The notes beneath the pieces are model-generated. The model saw only the letters and a program-made list of their open reading frames with translations, ran no database searches and was not told where the DNA came from. Positions 1-5,440 of a DNA stretch of 9,701 nt are shown in pieces. The first letter of the stretch is position 1, and each line of letters opens with the position of its first letter. The position numbers were made by a program, and so were the translations under genes. Location of the stretch: NCBI GenBank assembly GCA_014803815.1, contig JAAVAY010000030.1, positions 2,034 to 11,734 of the forward strand. The letters are read 5' to 3'. The DNA comes from Allobaculum sp. (GTDB taxonomy: Bacteria; Bacillota_I; Bacilli_A; Erysipelotrichales; Erysipelotrichaceae).

Positions 1-1896
1 ACTCTTCAACAACTTGCCAATTTAAAAGTGGAGATCGGGCCAGGGATCTTTTGGGATCTAAAACAAGAAGGCCCCCACGCCTTAGTGGCGGGGGTGACGG
101 GAAGTGGGAAAAGTGAAGGTCTTTGTAGCATCTTATTTCAGCTTGCCTTTCAAAATAGCGCCAAGCTTTTACAATTCGTTCTAATCGATTTTAAAGGCGG
201 ATCGTTTTCAGTCCCACTCCAAGATTTACCCCATACCGTCGCTTGCTTAACAAATCTAGCCAGCCAAGAAATCGTGCGGCTTGAAAAAGCGCTCCAACAA
301 GAACTCGATCGCCGTCAACACGTCCTTTCCGCTTTTTTAAAAGCTCATCCCGATTGTCCCCCCGATTTAGACCATTGCCTCGATCCCAAAACGGGCAAGA
401 TGTTTTCCCATATCCTGATTTGTGTAGATGAATTCGGTCAATTGAAAGCACGCTTTCCGGATTTCATGAAGTTTTTACAGGAAAGTGCCCGCATTGGTCG
501 CTCTTTGGGATTGCATTTGATCTTATCCACTCAAAAACCAGCGGGATTGGTAGACGAACAAATTTGGTCCAATTCCAAAACAAAGCTGTGTTTTCCCGTT
601 CTTGATGCAGCCGATTCTAGGGAAGTTCTAGGCCATGATGGAGCTAGACAATTAAGTAAGAGTGGAGAATTCATCCTTCAAGTGACTGGAGAAAGCGAAA
701 AAAAAGGCAGGGCCTTTTATCTCAAACGCTCTGCTCAGGGAACTTCTCCTTTATTTCTGCGCGTTCAAGGTTTATGGCAAGAAAAGCCGACCATGACACT
801 TCAAGATGCCATTCGTCAAGCCATACTTGCACGTCAAGAAAAAGTCGATCCCCTTTTGATAGTCGATCCCAAAGAGGAAGCGGATACCTTTAGCGGCGTG
901 TGGAGCGATCGCCTTACTCATAAGGCGGCCTTTGTCTTACCTCAAGGGCTTGTCATCGCTATAGGACAAGCTCAAAACTTAGAAATCCTCTTGGCCCAAT
1001 TGGCTTGGGCTTATCGCCAAGAAAATAAAATCGTTCTTAATGCTTCCTTGCTTTCCATACCCTATACCCAAGCTACGACGTTGAGCAGCCTTTGGTCTTT
1101 TCCAAGCCAAGACTTCCCCCTACTCATTTTGGCCGAAGTCGATCGCTTTCCCCAAGCCTTGTTAGAAGAGCTATTGAGTCAAAAGCAGTTCACCTTACTT
1201 CTCTTTGCTTCTCAAATCACCTTTCGCCAAGAAATGTTGCTTTCTAAGGCCAATTTAAAATTATTGGCTCAAGTGAGTTCTAAAGATCAGCTTGCTCTAG
1301 TCAGTGAAGGGCGCCTTCGTCAAGAAGAAGGCTTTCCAGTCGTTCATGCCCTCTATCCAGACAAGATCGAGCGACTCATTGTCGGAAAACGTATCCCTTT
1401 AAAAAAAGAAGTCGAAAATTTGGCTTCTCTTCCCCCTTTTTTCCTACAACAAGTTCAGAAGGATGCCACGCTCTTTTCCTTACTGCATCTCAAGCCTGGT
1501 CTTATTGGAATTGAGTCTAAAAGTCTCAAGCCCATTTACTTAGGTCCAAGTGGTTTAACCATTGCTTGGAGTCTTCCTTCCGCTAAAGAACAAGCCCTCA
1601 ATTTGGCCTTGCGCTTGCAACTGGAAAATCCCCTTTTAGAAGTTCAATGTGTTCCAACCAAAGGACAACTCTGTCTCTTGGATGCTTCCAAAAGTGTGGA
1701 TCCAGCTAACGCCCTTAAACAAGCGCTCGAAGAGATGCCCGTTGTCTTTCTTGGCAAGGGTTTGAACGCTTGGCAATACCTTTTACAGCTTGCTCTTCCC
1801 TTAGAGACAAGTGGCAATGGTCTTTACTTAGACAAAGACATCGTTCTCGATATGCAAAGCGCTACTCTTCAAGAAAACCTACCGAAAGAAGGTTGA
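1..1896 (+). CDS. essC: EssC/YukBA-type T7SS secretion ATPase, C-terminal part (5' end outside window)
   Basis: The frame is open from base 1, so this is the 3' part of a longer gene; the GTG at 28 is not taken as the true start. The first motor domain (D1) of the FtsK/SpoIIIE-like EssC family is clear. It has a Walker A GVTGSGKS at 91-114, a DFKGG segment at 187-201, a Walker B ending in VDEFG at about 424-438, and the family signature RIGRSLGLHLILSTQKPAG at 490-546 followed by DEQIWSNSKTKL. EssC-family proteins hydrolyse ATP at the membrane to export WXG100 and LXG proteins. Two further FtsK-like domains follow, both degenerate. D2 (about 790-1420) has GQAQNLE where GxxxxGK[ST] is expected and VDR instead of DE. 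D3 (about 1465-1893) lacks any P-loop. From Walker A to the stop is about 600 residues, shorter than I recall for classical EssC. Family identity is very sure; the FHA and membrane segments would lie upstream. Confidence 0.95.
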   Translation, partial: TLQQLANLKVEIGPGIFWDLKQEGPHALVAGVTGSGKSEGLCSILFQLAFQNSAKLLQFVLIDFKGGSFSVPLQDLPHTVACLTNLASQEIVRLEKALQQELDRRQHVLSAFLKAHPDCPPDLDHCLDPKTGKMFSHILICVDEFGQLKARFPDFMKFLQESARIGRSLGLHLILSTQKPAGLVDEQIWSNSKTKLCFPVLDAADSREVLGHDGARQLSKSGEFILQVTGESEKKGRAFYLKRSAQGTSPLFLRVQGLWQEKPTMTLQDAIRQAILARQEKVDPLLIVDPKEEADTFSGVWSDRLTHKAAFVLPQGLVIAIGQAQNLEILLAQLAWAYRQENKIVLNASLLSIPYTQATTLSSLWSFPSQDFPLLILAEVDRFPQALLEELLSQKQFTLLLFASQITFRQEMLLSKANLKLLAQVSSKDQLALVSEGRLRQEEGFPVVHALYPDKIERLIVGKRIPLKKEVENLASLPPFFLQQVQKDATLFSLLHLKPGLIGIESKSLKPIYLGPSGLTIAWSLPSAKEQALNLALRLQLENPLLEVQCVPTKGQLCLLDASKSVDPANALKQALEEMPVVFLGKGLNAWQYLLQLALPLETSGNGLYLDKDIVLDMQSATLQENLPKEG

Positions 1897-1897
1897 C

Positions 1898-2017
1898 ATG
1901 TCTTTTCATCCGTTTTCCTATCGACTTCCTTCTCAAGCTCCCCCTTTTGATCCAATTTTCCATCCTATTTTTCTTTTCTTTTTTGCTTATGATTCTTCAT
2001 CTTCATGTTTTTCCTAG
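1898..2017 (+). CDS. possible 39-residue leader ORF with good Shine-Dalgarno, overlapping the UBL gene
   Basis: The ATG lies one base after the essC stop (TGA C ATG). It is preceded by GAAAGAAGG at 1884-1892 with a 5-nt spacer, the best ribosome binding site in this junction. The predicted peptide begins MSFHPFSYRLPSQ, is rich in Phe and Pro, and has no family resemblance that I see. It ends at 2017, 29 bases inside the next gene (start 1989), in a different frame. It could be a translated leader coupled to the SD-less UBL gene, or chance, because the region is strongly pyrimidine-biased and encodes Phe/Leu/Ser in any frame. An indel in the T-runs at 1969-1984 is a further possibility. Confidence 0.25.
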   Translation: MSFHPFSYRLPSQAPPFDPIFHPIFLFFFAYDSSSSCFS

Positions 2018-2234
2018 TCAAAAGGTATTCACCATCAAAGTCGAGGATCCCTCTTCTATGACTTTAAAGACGATCTTTCAAGCGTATCAGTCTGAATTGG
2101 ATCTCGACTTACCCTGTTGTTTTTTTAGCCAACCAGAACAGATGCTTTTGGATCCTACTCTTCCCTTGGATCAAAATTGGATCGCTTGTGAAGATCATCT
2201 CATCGTCTTTAGTCTTCTCAATCGTCCGTTTTAA
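1989..2234 (+). CDS. EsaB/YukD-like ubiquitin-fold T7SS accessory protein
   Basis: The product is 81 residues, close to the roughly 80 of YukD/EsaB. The pattern fits a ubiquitin beta-grasp fold. A first strand (ILHLHVF) is followed by a second (KVFTIKV), then a helix (TLKTIFQAYQSEL), and the ending has the ubiquitin-like rhythm LDPTLPLDQNWIACEDHLIVF. Its position directly after essC and before a WXG100 gene supports the assignment; in Firmicutes T7SS, EsaB/YukD is a small cytoplasmic core or regulatory component. The same frame is open upstream to before 1770, inside essC, but I choose ATG 1989 because beta-strand 1 starts there. No Shine-Dalgarno is visible before 1989 (the upstream is T/C only), so translation may depend on coupling to the ORF at 1898. 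The family call is inferred from fold pattern and context. Confidence 0.72.
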   Translation: MILHLHVFPSQKVFTIKVEDPSSMTLKTIFQAYQSELDLDLPCCFFSQPEQMLLDPTLPLDQNWIACEDHLIVFSLLNRPF

Positions 2235-2259
2235 TGCTTTTTCTCTAGAAAGGTTTTTT

Positions 2260-2550
2260 ATGAAAATTCAAGCGAATTATCACGAAATTCGAGCCACTGG
2301 AACCAATCTTCAACGCCAAAGCAGTGAATACGATGCCTTGATGAACCAGATGTTGGCGCGTATGAACGAACTGCAAGCCATTTGGCAAGGATCGGACTCA
2401 CAAGCGTTCATCGGTCAGCTTGAAGCGTTGCGACCAAAAATGGTGCAACTCAAAAGCGCCATCGATTCCTATGCAGACTTGTTGATTCACGATGCCAACG
2501 CCTACGAACAGCTTCAAGCCAATCGTGCAGCCAATGCACGTTTACTTTAG
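2260..2550 (+). CDS. WXG100 family protein (EsxA-like)
   Basis: The product is 96 residues, the typical WXG100 size, with a W42-Q43-G44 turn between two long helices. This is the helical hairpin that dimerises and is exported by EssC. The start at ATG 2260 is preceded by AGAAAGG (2247-2253) with a 6-nt spacer; an upstream in-frame extension to 2188 has no such site and would overlap the UBL gene. The C-terminal helix (SYADLLIHDANAYEQLQANR) lacks a clean YxxxD/E export motif, unlike the next WXG100 gene. It may act as a secreted protein, as a co-dependent export partner, or as part of a heterodimer with the product of 2740-3021. Confidence 0.9.
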   Translation: MKIQANYHEIRATGTNLQRQSSEYDALMNQMLARMNELQAIWQGSDSQAFIGQLEALRPKMVQLKSAIDSYADLLIHDANAYEQLQANRAANARLL

Positions 2551-2739
2551 ATCTCTTTTTTTCTCTTTTTATCTTTCTTCAAATCGTTTATCGTCACGTC
2601 CTAAATTGTTTCTCTTTTTCTATTTTTAAAATCTATTTTTCCATTTCTTTTTTCCAACTTTCCTTTTTTCTTTTTCTTTCCATCTCTTCTCTTTTTTCTA
2701 TAGCGATTTAGGACGTTTTTTTTAGAAAGGATTTCATAT
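2551..2739 (+). promoter_or_regulatory. pyrimidine-rich spacer with long-range stem, G-free loop and U-run before a WXG100 start
   Basis: Over 2551-2700 I count 125 pyrimidines in 150 bases. An inverted repeat, ACGTCCTAAAT (2596-2606) with ATTTAGGACGT (2706-2716), is perfect over 11 bp. It extends inward to 2610/2702 with two G-U pairs. The loop 2611-2701 contains no G. The right arm runs straight into T8 (2716-2723) and then the ribosome binding site AGAAAGGA (2724-2731) of the gene at 2740. The arrangement is terminator-like except for the very long loop, so it may set relative expression of the two WXG100 genes. The function is inferred. Confidence 0.5.
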
Positions 2740-3021
2740 ATGGAAGGTGTACTCATTTCTAGTGACATGCTTGATGCCACGGCTACCCAAGTTCTTGCCC
2801 AAAAAAACCAAATGGAAGCGCTTTTTAACCAAATTTCCAGCGCGATTCGCGCGATGAATACGTTTTGGCAATCGCCCGCCAGCCAAGCTGCACTCAATCA
2901 ATTTGAAACCCTAGCGCCAATCTTTCCAAAGTACATCCAACTCGTAGACAACTATTGCCTCTATCTCCAACAAACGGCTCAAGCTTATCGAGAAAATGAG
3001 GCCGCTTTAGGAGCTATTTGA
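2740..3021 (+). CDS. WXG100-like protein with W-Q-S turn and YxxxE tail
   Basis: The product is 93 residues of two predicted helices around F42-W43-Q44-S45-P46, so the canonical WXG glycine is replaced by serine. Near the C-terminus it has Y83-R-E-N-E87, matching the YxxxD/E T7SS export signal. The start at 2740 has AGAAAGGA at 2724-2731 with an 8-nt spacer. The stop overlaps the next start by one base (TGATG at 3019-3023), indicating translational coupling. It is clearly not a copy of the first WXG100 gene. Either the two form a heterodimer, with only this one carrying the signal, or this is the dedicated targeting partner of the downstream 269-residue protein, as described for small helical partners of LXG substrates. 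The latter is inferred from context. Confidence 0.85.
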   Translation: MEGVLISSDMLDATATQVLAQKNQMEALFNQISSAIRAMNTFWQSPASQAALNQFETLAPIFPKYIQLVDNYCLYLQQTAQAYRENEAALGAI

Positions 3022-3200
3022 TGGGAACAGGCTACTATGTCTCCCTTAAAAGTCGCCTTTCTAGCTTGTTTTCTTCCTTACCTGAGTTAGAAGATAGCGA
3101 ACGGATGGCCCTTCAAAGCGCTATGCAAGTCATCAGTAGTCTTATCTCTCTTCAAATCGCAGAGATCCAAGCCTATGAAGCTCGACACGAGTCAATGTGA
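3021..3200 (+). CDS. 59-residue helical protein, possible DUF5082/YwqH-like T7SS partner
   Basis: ATG 3021 overlaps the preceding stop by one base and has AGGAG at 3009-3013 with a 7-nt spacer, a convincing site. The TTG at 3018 is the less likely start. The product is predicted to be almost wholly helical. Its beginning (GYYVSLKSRLSSLFSSL) recalls the start of the DUF5082/YwqH proteins that precede LXG toxin genes in Bacillus, but it is much shorter than I recall for that family. It overlaps the next gene by 26 bases in another frame, so the two are probably produced together. Too short for a sure family call; reality as a gene rests on the SD, the tight spacing and the operon position. Confidence 0.6.
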   Translation: MGTGYYVSLKSRLSSLFSSLPELEDSERMALQSAMQVISSLISLQIAEIQAYEARHESM

Positions 3201-3984
3201 ACAAATCGCCGACGCTATTGCCGCCCTTAAAAGTACGCAATCCTTTCCCGATGCTTCCCTTCAATCGCGTCATGAAAGCATTCAATCCAAACTTTCCGCT
3301 TTAGAAGCGTTTTTTCGTCGCTTGGCCTTGCTTGTCGAGGAAAATGAAGAGACTCTCGCTAAAATCTCTCCCATTGAAATTTCTGATGTATCGGGAGTGA
3401 GCTATTCAGGATCCACTTCTGGTTCAGTCGCCTCTCTTTTAACCGGAAAAAGTGTCAGTGGAAGTCTCAATGCCAATTACGCTCTTGGGGCCACGCACTC
3501 CACTTGGACGAGTGAATCGGGCAATGCTTTGGCGACCACTACCATTGGGGCCATTGAAGGAAGTGTACAAGGCAAAGCCTCTTTGCAAGTCTTAAAAGAT
3601 AAAAAACTCGCTCCCCAACTCGAATTGGAAGCGAGTGCGAAAGGACATTTCATGGCTGGAAGTCTCAATGCTAGCCTCAAAGAAGGCGTTTTGGCGGCGA
3701 GTGTGGCTGCTTCAGGAGAAGTCGGCGCTGTCTATGGCAGCGCTAAAGCCGCCTTTTCTTTAGATGAACAAGTTTTAAAAGCCCAAGTTGGCGCAGCCGT
3801 CGCCCGTGGAGAATGCTCCTTAGCCTTTGAACTTTTAGGCGTTAAACTCACGATTGGAGTGTCTGGATCTTTTGGCGGCGTGGAAGCAGGATTTGAATAC
3901 TCCAATAAGATCAATCAATGGACGATGGGGTTTAATGGAGCTATTTTTGCGGGCGGAGGCCTGCGCATTCAACTTGATTATTAG
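3175..3984 (+). CDS. putative T7SS substrate: helical N-terminal head plus Ser/Gly/Ala-rich beta-like body
   Basis: The product has 269 residues. Residues 1-64 are predicted helical, with a pattern (VEENEETLAKI near the end) that recalls the DUF5344/YwqI partners of LXG toxins. Residues 65-100 form a Ser/Gly-rich linker. Residues 125-269 are low-complexity with alternating small and hydrophobic residues (EASAKGHF, AASVAASGEVGAVYGSAKAAF, GVKLTIGVSGSFGG), ending in a Gly-rich stretch, FNGAIFAGGGLRIQLDY. Similar Ala/Gly/Ser beta-repeat bodies occur in Firmicutes T7SS-linked polymorphic proteins, from memory. No nuclease, NADase, ADP-ribosyltransferase or lipase motif is seen. Cysteines are at 8 and 214; there is no signal peptide, consistent with T7SS export. 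ATG 3175 lies inside the previous gene with only a weak AGAG (3161-3164) upstream, so coupling is likely. Function unknown; substrate status is inferred from context. Confidence 0.7.
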   Translation: MKLDTSQCEQIADAIAALKSTQSFPDASLQSRHESIQSKLSALEAFFRRLALLVEENEETLAKISPIEISDVSGVSYSGSTSGSVASLLTGKSVSGSLNANYALGATHSTWTSESGNALATTTIGAIEGSVQGKASLQVLKDKKLAPQLELEASAKGHFMAGSLNASLKEGVLAASVAASGEVGAVYGSAKAAFSLDEQVLKAQVGAAVARGECSLAFELLGVKLTIGVSGSFGGVEAGFEYSNKINQWTMGFNGAIFAGGGLRIQLDY

Positions 3985-4004
3985 TTTAGAAAGGATGTTT
4001 TAAA

Positions 4005-4280
4005 ATGGATCGAGATATCTTGCCTTTAGGCAGTGTTGTAACCTTAAAAAAAGGGAAACAGCGCTTGATGATCGTAGGGCGCTTTCAAGAAGAAGCCTCT
4101 AGTGGTCAACTTTTTGAATACAGTGCCGTTTTATGGCCTGTAGGAATGATTTCAAGCAATCAAGTCTACTTATTCAATGGAGATGATATTGATTGCGTAT
4201 ATTTCTTAGGTTTACAAGATAGCCAAGAATTTACTTTTCGCCGCCATCTCCTTCTTGAAGTGGAAAACCTCAACCTTTAG
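4005..4280 (+). CDS. DUF4176 domain protein, T7SS-associated
   Basis: The product has 91 residues and fits the DUF4176 pattern throughout. It opens with LPLGSVVTLKKGKQRLMIVGR, has a central Y-S-A-V-L-W-P-V-G segment, and then FNGDDIDCVYFLG with a following acidic/aromatic tail. DUF4176 proteins are small soluble proteins of unknown biochemical role that recur beside T7SS effector genes in streptococci and other Firmicutes, which fits here. The start has TTTAGAAAGGAT at 3986-3997, the same 12 bases found before the gene at 2740, with about 9 nt to ATG 4005. It is the last gene before the operon terminator. Possible roles are effector chaperone, immunity or regulator; the sequence does not decide. 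Confidence 0.85.
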   Translation: MDRDILPLGSVVTLKKGKQRLMIVGRFQEEASSGQLFEYSAVLWPVGMISSNQVYLFNGDDIDCVYFLGLQDSQEFTFRRHLLLEVENLNL

Positions 4281-4303
4281 ATCCGTTTATTGAAAAAAGT
4301 ACA

Positions 4304-4348
4304 AAAAGGTATAGACTATACAATTTTATTCAGTCTATACCTTTTATT
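4304..4348 (+). terminator. intrinsic terminator of the T7SS operon
   Basis: A perfect 14-bp stem (4304-4317 with 4332-4345) has a 14-nt AT-rich loop, and the right arm ends in TTTT followed by ATT. It begins 23 bases after the DUF4176 stop. The left arm starts in an A-run, so it could also stop leftward transcription. Confidence 0.85.
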
Positions 4349-4395
4349 ATATGGTTAAAATTAATATGAACAGCTGTTACACATTAAATTAAATT

Positions 4396-4425
4396 TTATT
4401 GAAATAATAAATTTTTAAGTATAAT
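4396..4425 (+). promoter_or_regulatory. candidate promoter for the AT-rich lipoprotein gene
   Basis: A perfect -10 hexamer TATAAT lies at 4420-4425. TTGAAA at 4399-4404 gives a short 15-nt spacer; alternative -35 registers in TTATTGAAA give 17-18 nt. It lies about 70 bases before the ribosome binding site. The surrounding sequence is extremely AT-rich (only four G/C in 4381-4440), so chance matches are easy. Confidence 0.4.
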
Positions 4426-4502
4426 TACAATTAATAAAATTTTTTTACAAAATCATGGAATAGAAGTTTCTAAAGTAAGGATTGTGTTCATAGGGAGAAA
4501 AT

Positions 4503-5036
4503 ATGAATAAAAGGAAGTGGAGAAACTATACAATAGTATGTTTAGCTTGGCTAATCGTGTTGATATATGGATGTGCCTCAAATGTAAATATAAATAATGG
4601 AGAGAATATACCTGAATATAAGCCTATTATCTCTAAAACGATGAAAAGCTTTTTACCAAAGGATAGAGGTTATGAGTGCAATATTTATATAGATTGGAGA
4701 TTATCACTTACTTATAAAATCGAAATCAATCTGTTTTTTTTAATAGATCGCGAAACTAGCCATATTGAGTATGTGGATTTGAATCCACCTTTTATTTTAT
4801 GGGAAAATAACAATATAATTGCGGTTAATCAAATCCCCGAAAATATGGATGAAGATAGGAAAATTATCCAAATTATAGACGTAGAATCGAATGATGAGAA
4901 TGAATCGGTGAAATTAAATTTCGATGTTGAAATTGTGGATAACAACTCTAAAATTTTGAGCAAACAAGGTTCAATTTTATTACAAATGAATAACAAAAAA
5001 ATGGTTTTTACCATAAAGGAATATTCACTTCACTAA
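4503..5036 (+). CDS. predicted lipoprotein of unknown function, AT-rich
   Basis: The product has 177 residues with a classic lipoprotein signal: a basic start (MNKRKWR), a hydrophobic core (TIVCLAWLIVLIYG) and C24 as the lipidated residue in IYGC. The mature part of about 154 residues is predicted beta-rich and acidic, with no domain that I recognise. The start at ATG 4503 has AGGGAG at 4492-4497 with a 5-nt spacer. Base and codon use differ sharply from flanking genes: it is AT-rich with many ATA and AAT codons, which suggests horizontal acquisition. It sits just downstream of a T7SS cassette, on the same strand but behind a terminator and with its own candidate promoter. An immunity role for a surface-anchored protein is conceivable but is only positional inference. 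Confidence 0.8.
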   Translation: MNKRKWRNYTIVCLAWLIVLIYGCASNVNINNGENIPEYKPIISKTMKSFLPKDRGYECNIYIDWRLSLTYKIEINLFFLIDRETSHIEYVDLNPPFILWENNNIIAVNQIPENMDEDRKIIQIIDVESNDENESVKLNFDVEIVDNNSKILSKQGSILLQMNNKKMVFTIKEYSLH

Positions 5037-5157
5037 AAAATTTCGAAACATCATAGTCATAGCTTTCTCTGTTAGACCGACTAAGTTTATCCATAATTAA
5101 AGGCCCAGATCCTAAATTTGCTCCTATTACAAAGATGTTAACTTTAGAAGAAAATCT
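5008..5157 (-). pseudogene. possible 3' gene remnant on minus strand (weak)
   Basis: Between an in-frame TAG (5160-5158) and a TAA (5010-5008) the minus strand reads 49 codons that look protein-like: KVNIFVIGANLGSGPLIMD, then KLSRSNRESYDYDVSKFF. No start with a ribosome binding site is present (the only ATG is at 5094), and the end overlaps the lipoprotein gene by 29 bases. The G-x-N-x-G-x-G-P loop faintly recalls SMI1/KNR4 (SUKH) immunity proteins. It could be the decayed C-terminus of such a gene, or chance. Confidence 0.2.
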
Positions 5158-5166
5158 CTAAAGTTA
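5139..5166. other. perfect 10-bp hairpin
   Basis: TAACTTTAGA (5139-5148) pairs with TCTAAAGTTA (5157-5166) around an 8-nt A-rich loop. There is no U-tract on either side, so it is not a standard terminator. It may be an operator dyad or an RNA processing stem. Confidence 0.45.
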
Positions 5167-5193
5167 GGATTTGCCTAGAAAGAAGATTAAATG

Positions 5194-5230
5194 AAAAGTC
5201 CTATCTACACTACGATGGAGAGGACTTTTT
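5194..5230 (+). terminator. intrinsic terminator, probably for the lipoprotein transcript
   Basis: AAAAGTCCT (5194-5202) pairs with AGGACTTTT (5221-5229). After one A-G mismatch, about four more inner pairs form, leaving an 8-nt loop, and the stem runs into T5 (5226-5230). It lies 157 bases after the lipoprotein stop and is the only clear rightward terminator between that gene and the hydrolase. Confidence 0.65.
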
Positions 5231-5282
5231 CACTTTATGCCTAGAAAAAGAACCATTCAATTTTATAGAGCCAAGCTAAAAT

Positions 5283-5344
5283 AAAAGAGGATCCATAAAA
5301 GAGGACTCCTAAAAGAGGACTCCTAAAAGAGGACTCCTAAAAGA
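5283..5344. repeat. 14-bp tandem repeat array (one degenerate, three perfect, one partial unit)
   Basis: Three identical units AAAAGAGGACTCCT occupy 5297-5310, 5311-5324 and 5325-5338. They are preceded by a variant, AAAAGAGGATCCAT (5283-5296), and followed by a partial AAAAGAG (5339-5344). Each perfect unit contains the dyad AGGA-C-TCCT. The array lies about 100 bases before the hydrolase start, so it could be a repeated protein-binding site in its control region or a slippage-prone microsatellite. Confidence 0.9.
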
Positions 5345-5440
5345 GAATACGATATATGAAGTTTTACTCTCATAGAATTATTTTGGAGAAATAAGGATTC
5401 TAAAACAATTCAGTTAAAGAGTGTTTAGGAAGGATAGAGA

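Larger units (their letters stand above)
5037..5440. other. 404-base accessory spacer without a convincing gene
   Basis: This stretch holds the possible minus-strand remnant at its left end, a perfect AT-rich hairpin at 5139-5166, a terminator at 5194-5230, a 14-bp tandem repeat at 5283-5344 and the leader of the hydrolase gene. Two tiny ATG frames (5191-5244, 17 codons; 5237-5284, 15 codons) overlap the terminator and are not credible genes. No convincing promoter for the hydrolase was found. Confidence 0.6.

Noticed and set aside
2601..2897. Minus-strand 98-codon frame across the WXG100 spacer
   Set aside because: Its Lys/Arg-rich tail is only the reverse of the pyrimidine-rich spacer, and it overlaps the real WXG100 gene.
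3986..3997. TTTAGAAAGGAT repeated at 2721-2732 as a special regulatory motif
   Set aside because: It contains the Shine-Dalgarno site, and close variants occur before other genes here (5425-5436), so it is best read as this organism's usual ribosome binding context.
5237..5284. Start of a REP-type transposase (MPRKRTIQFYR)
   Set aside because: Only 15 codons before a stop, with no further transposase motifs in any frame; the resemblance is too short.
5283..5344. CRISPR-like array
   Set aside because: Units are 14 bp, directly abutting and without unique spacers; no cas genes are present.
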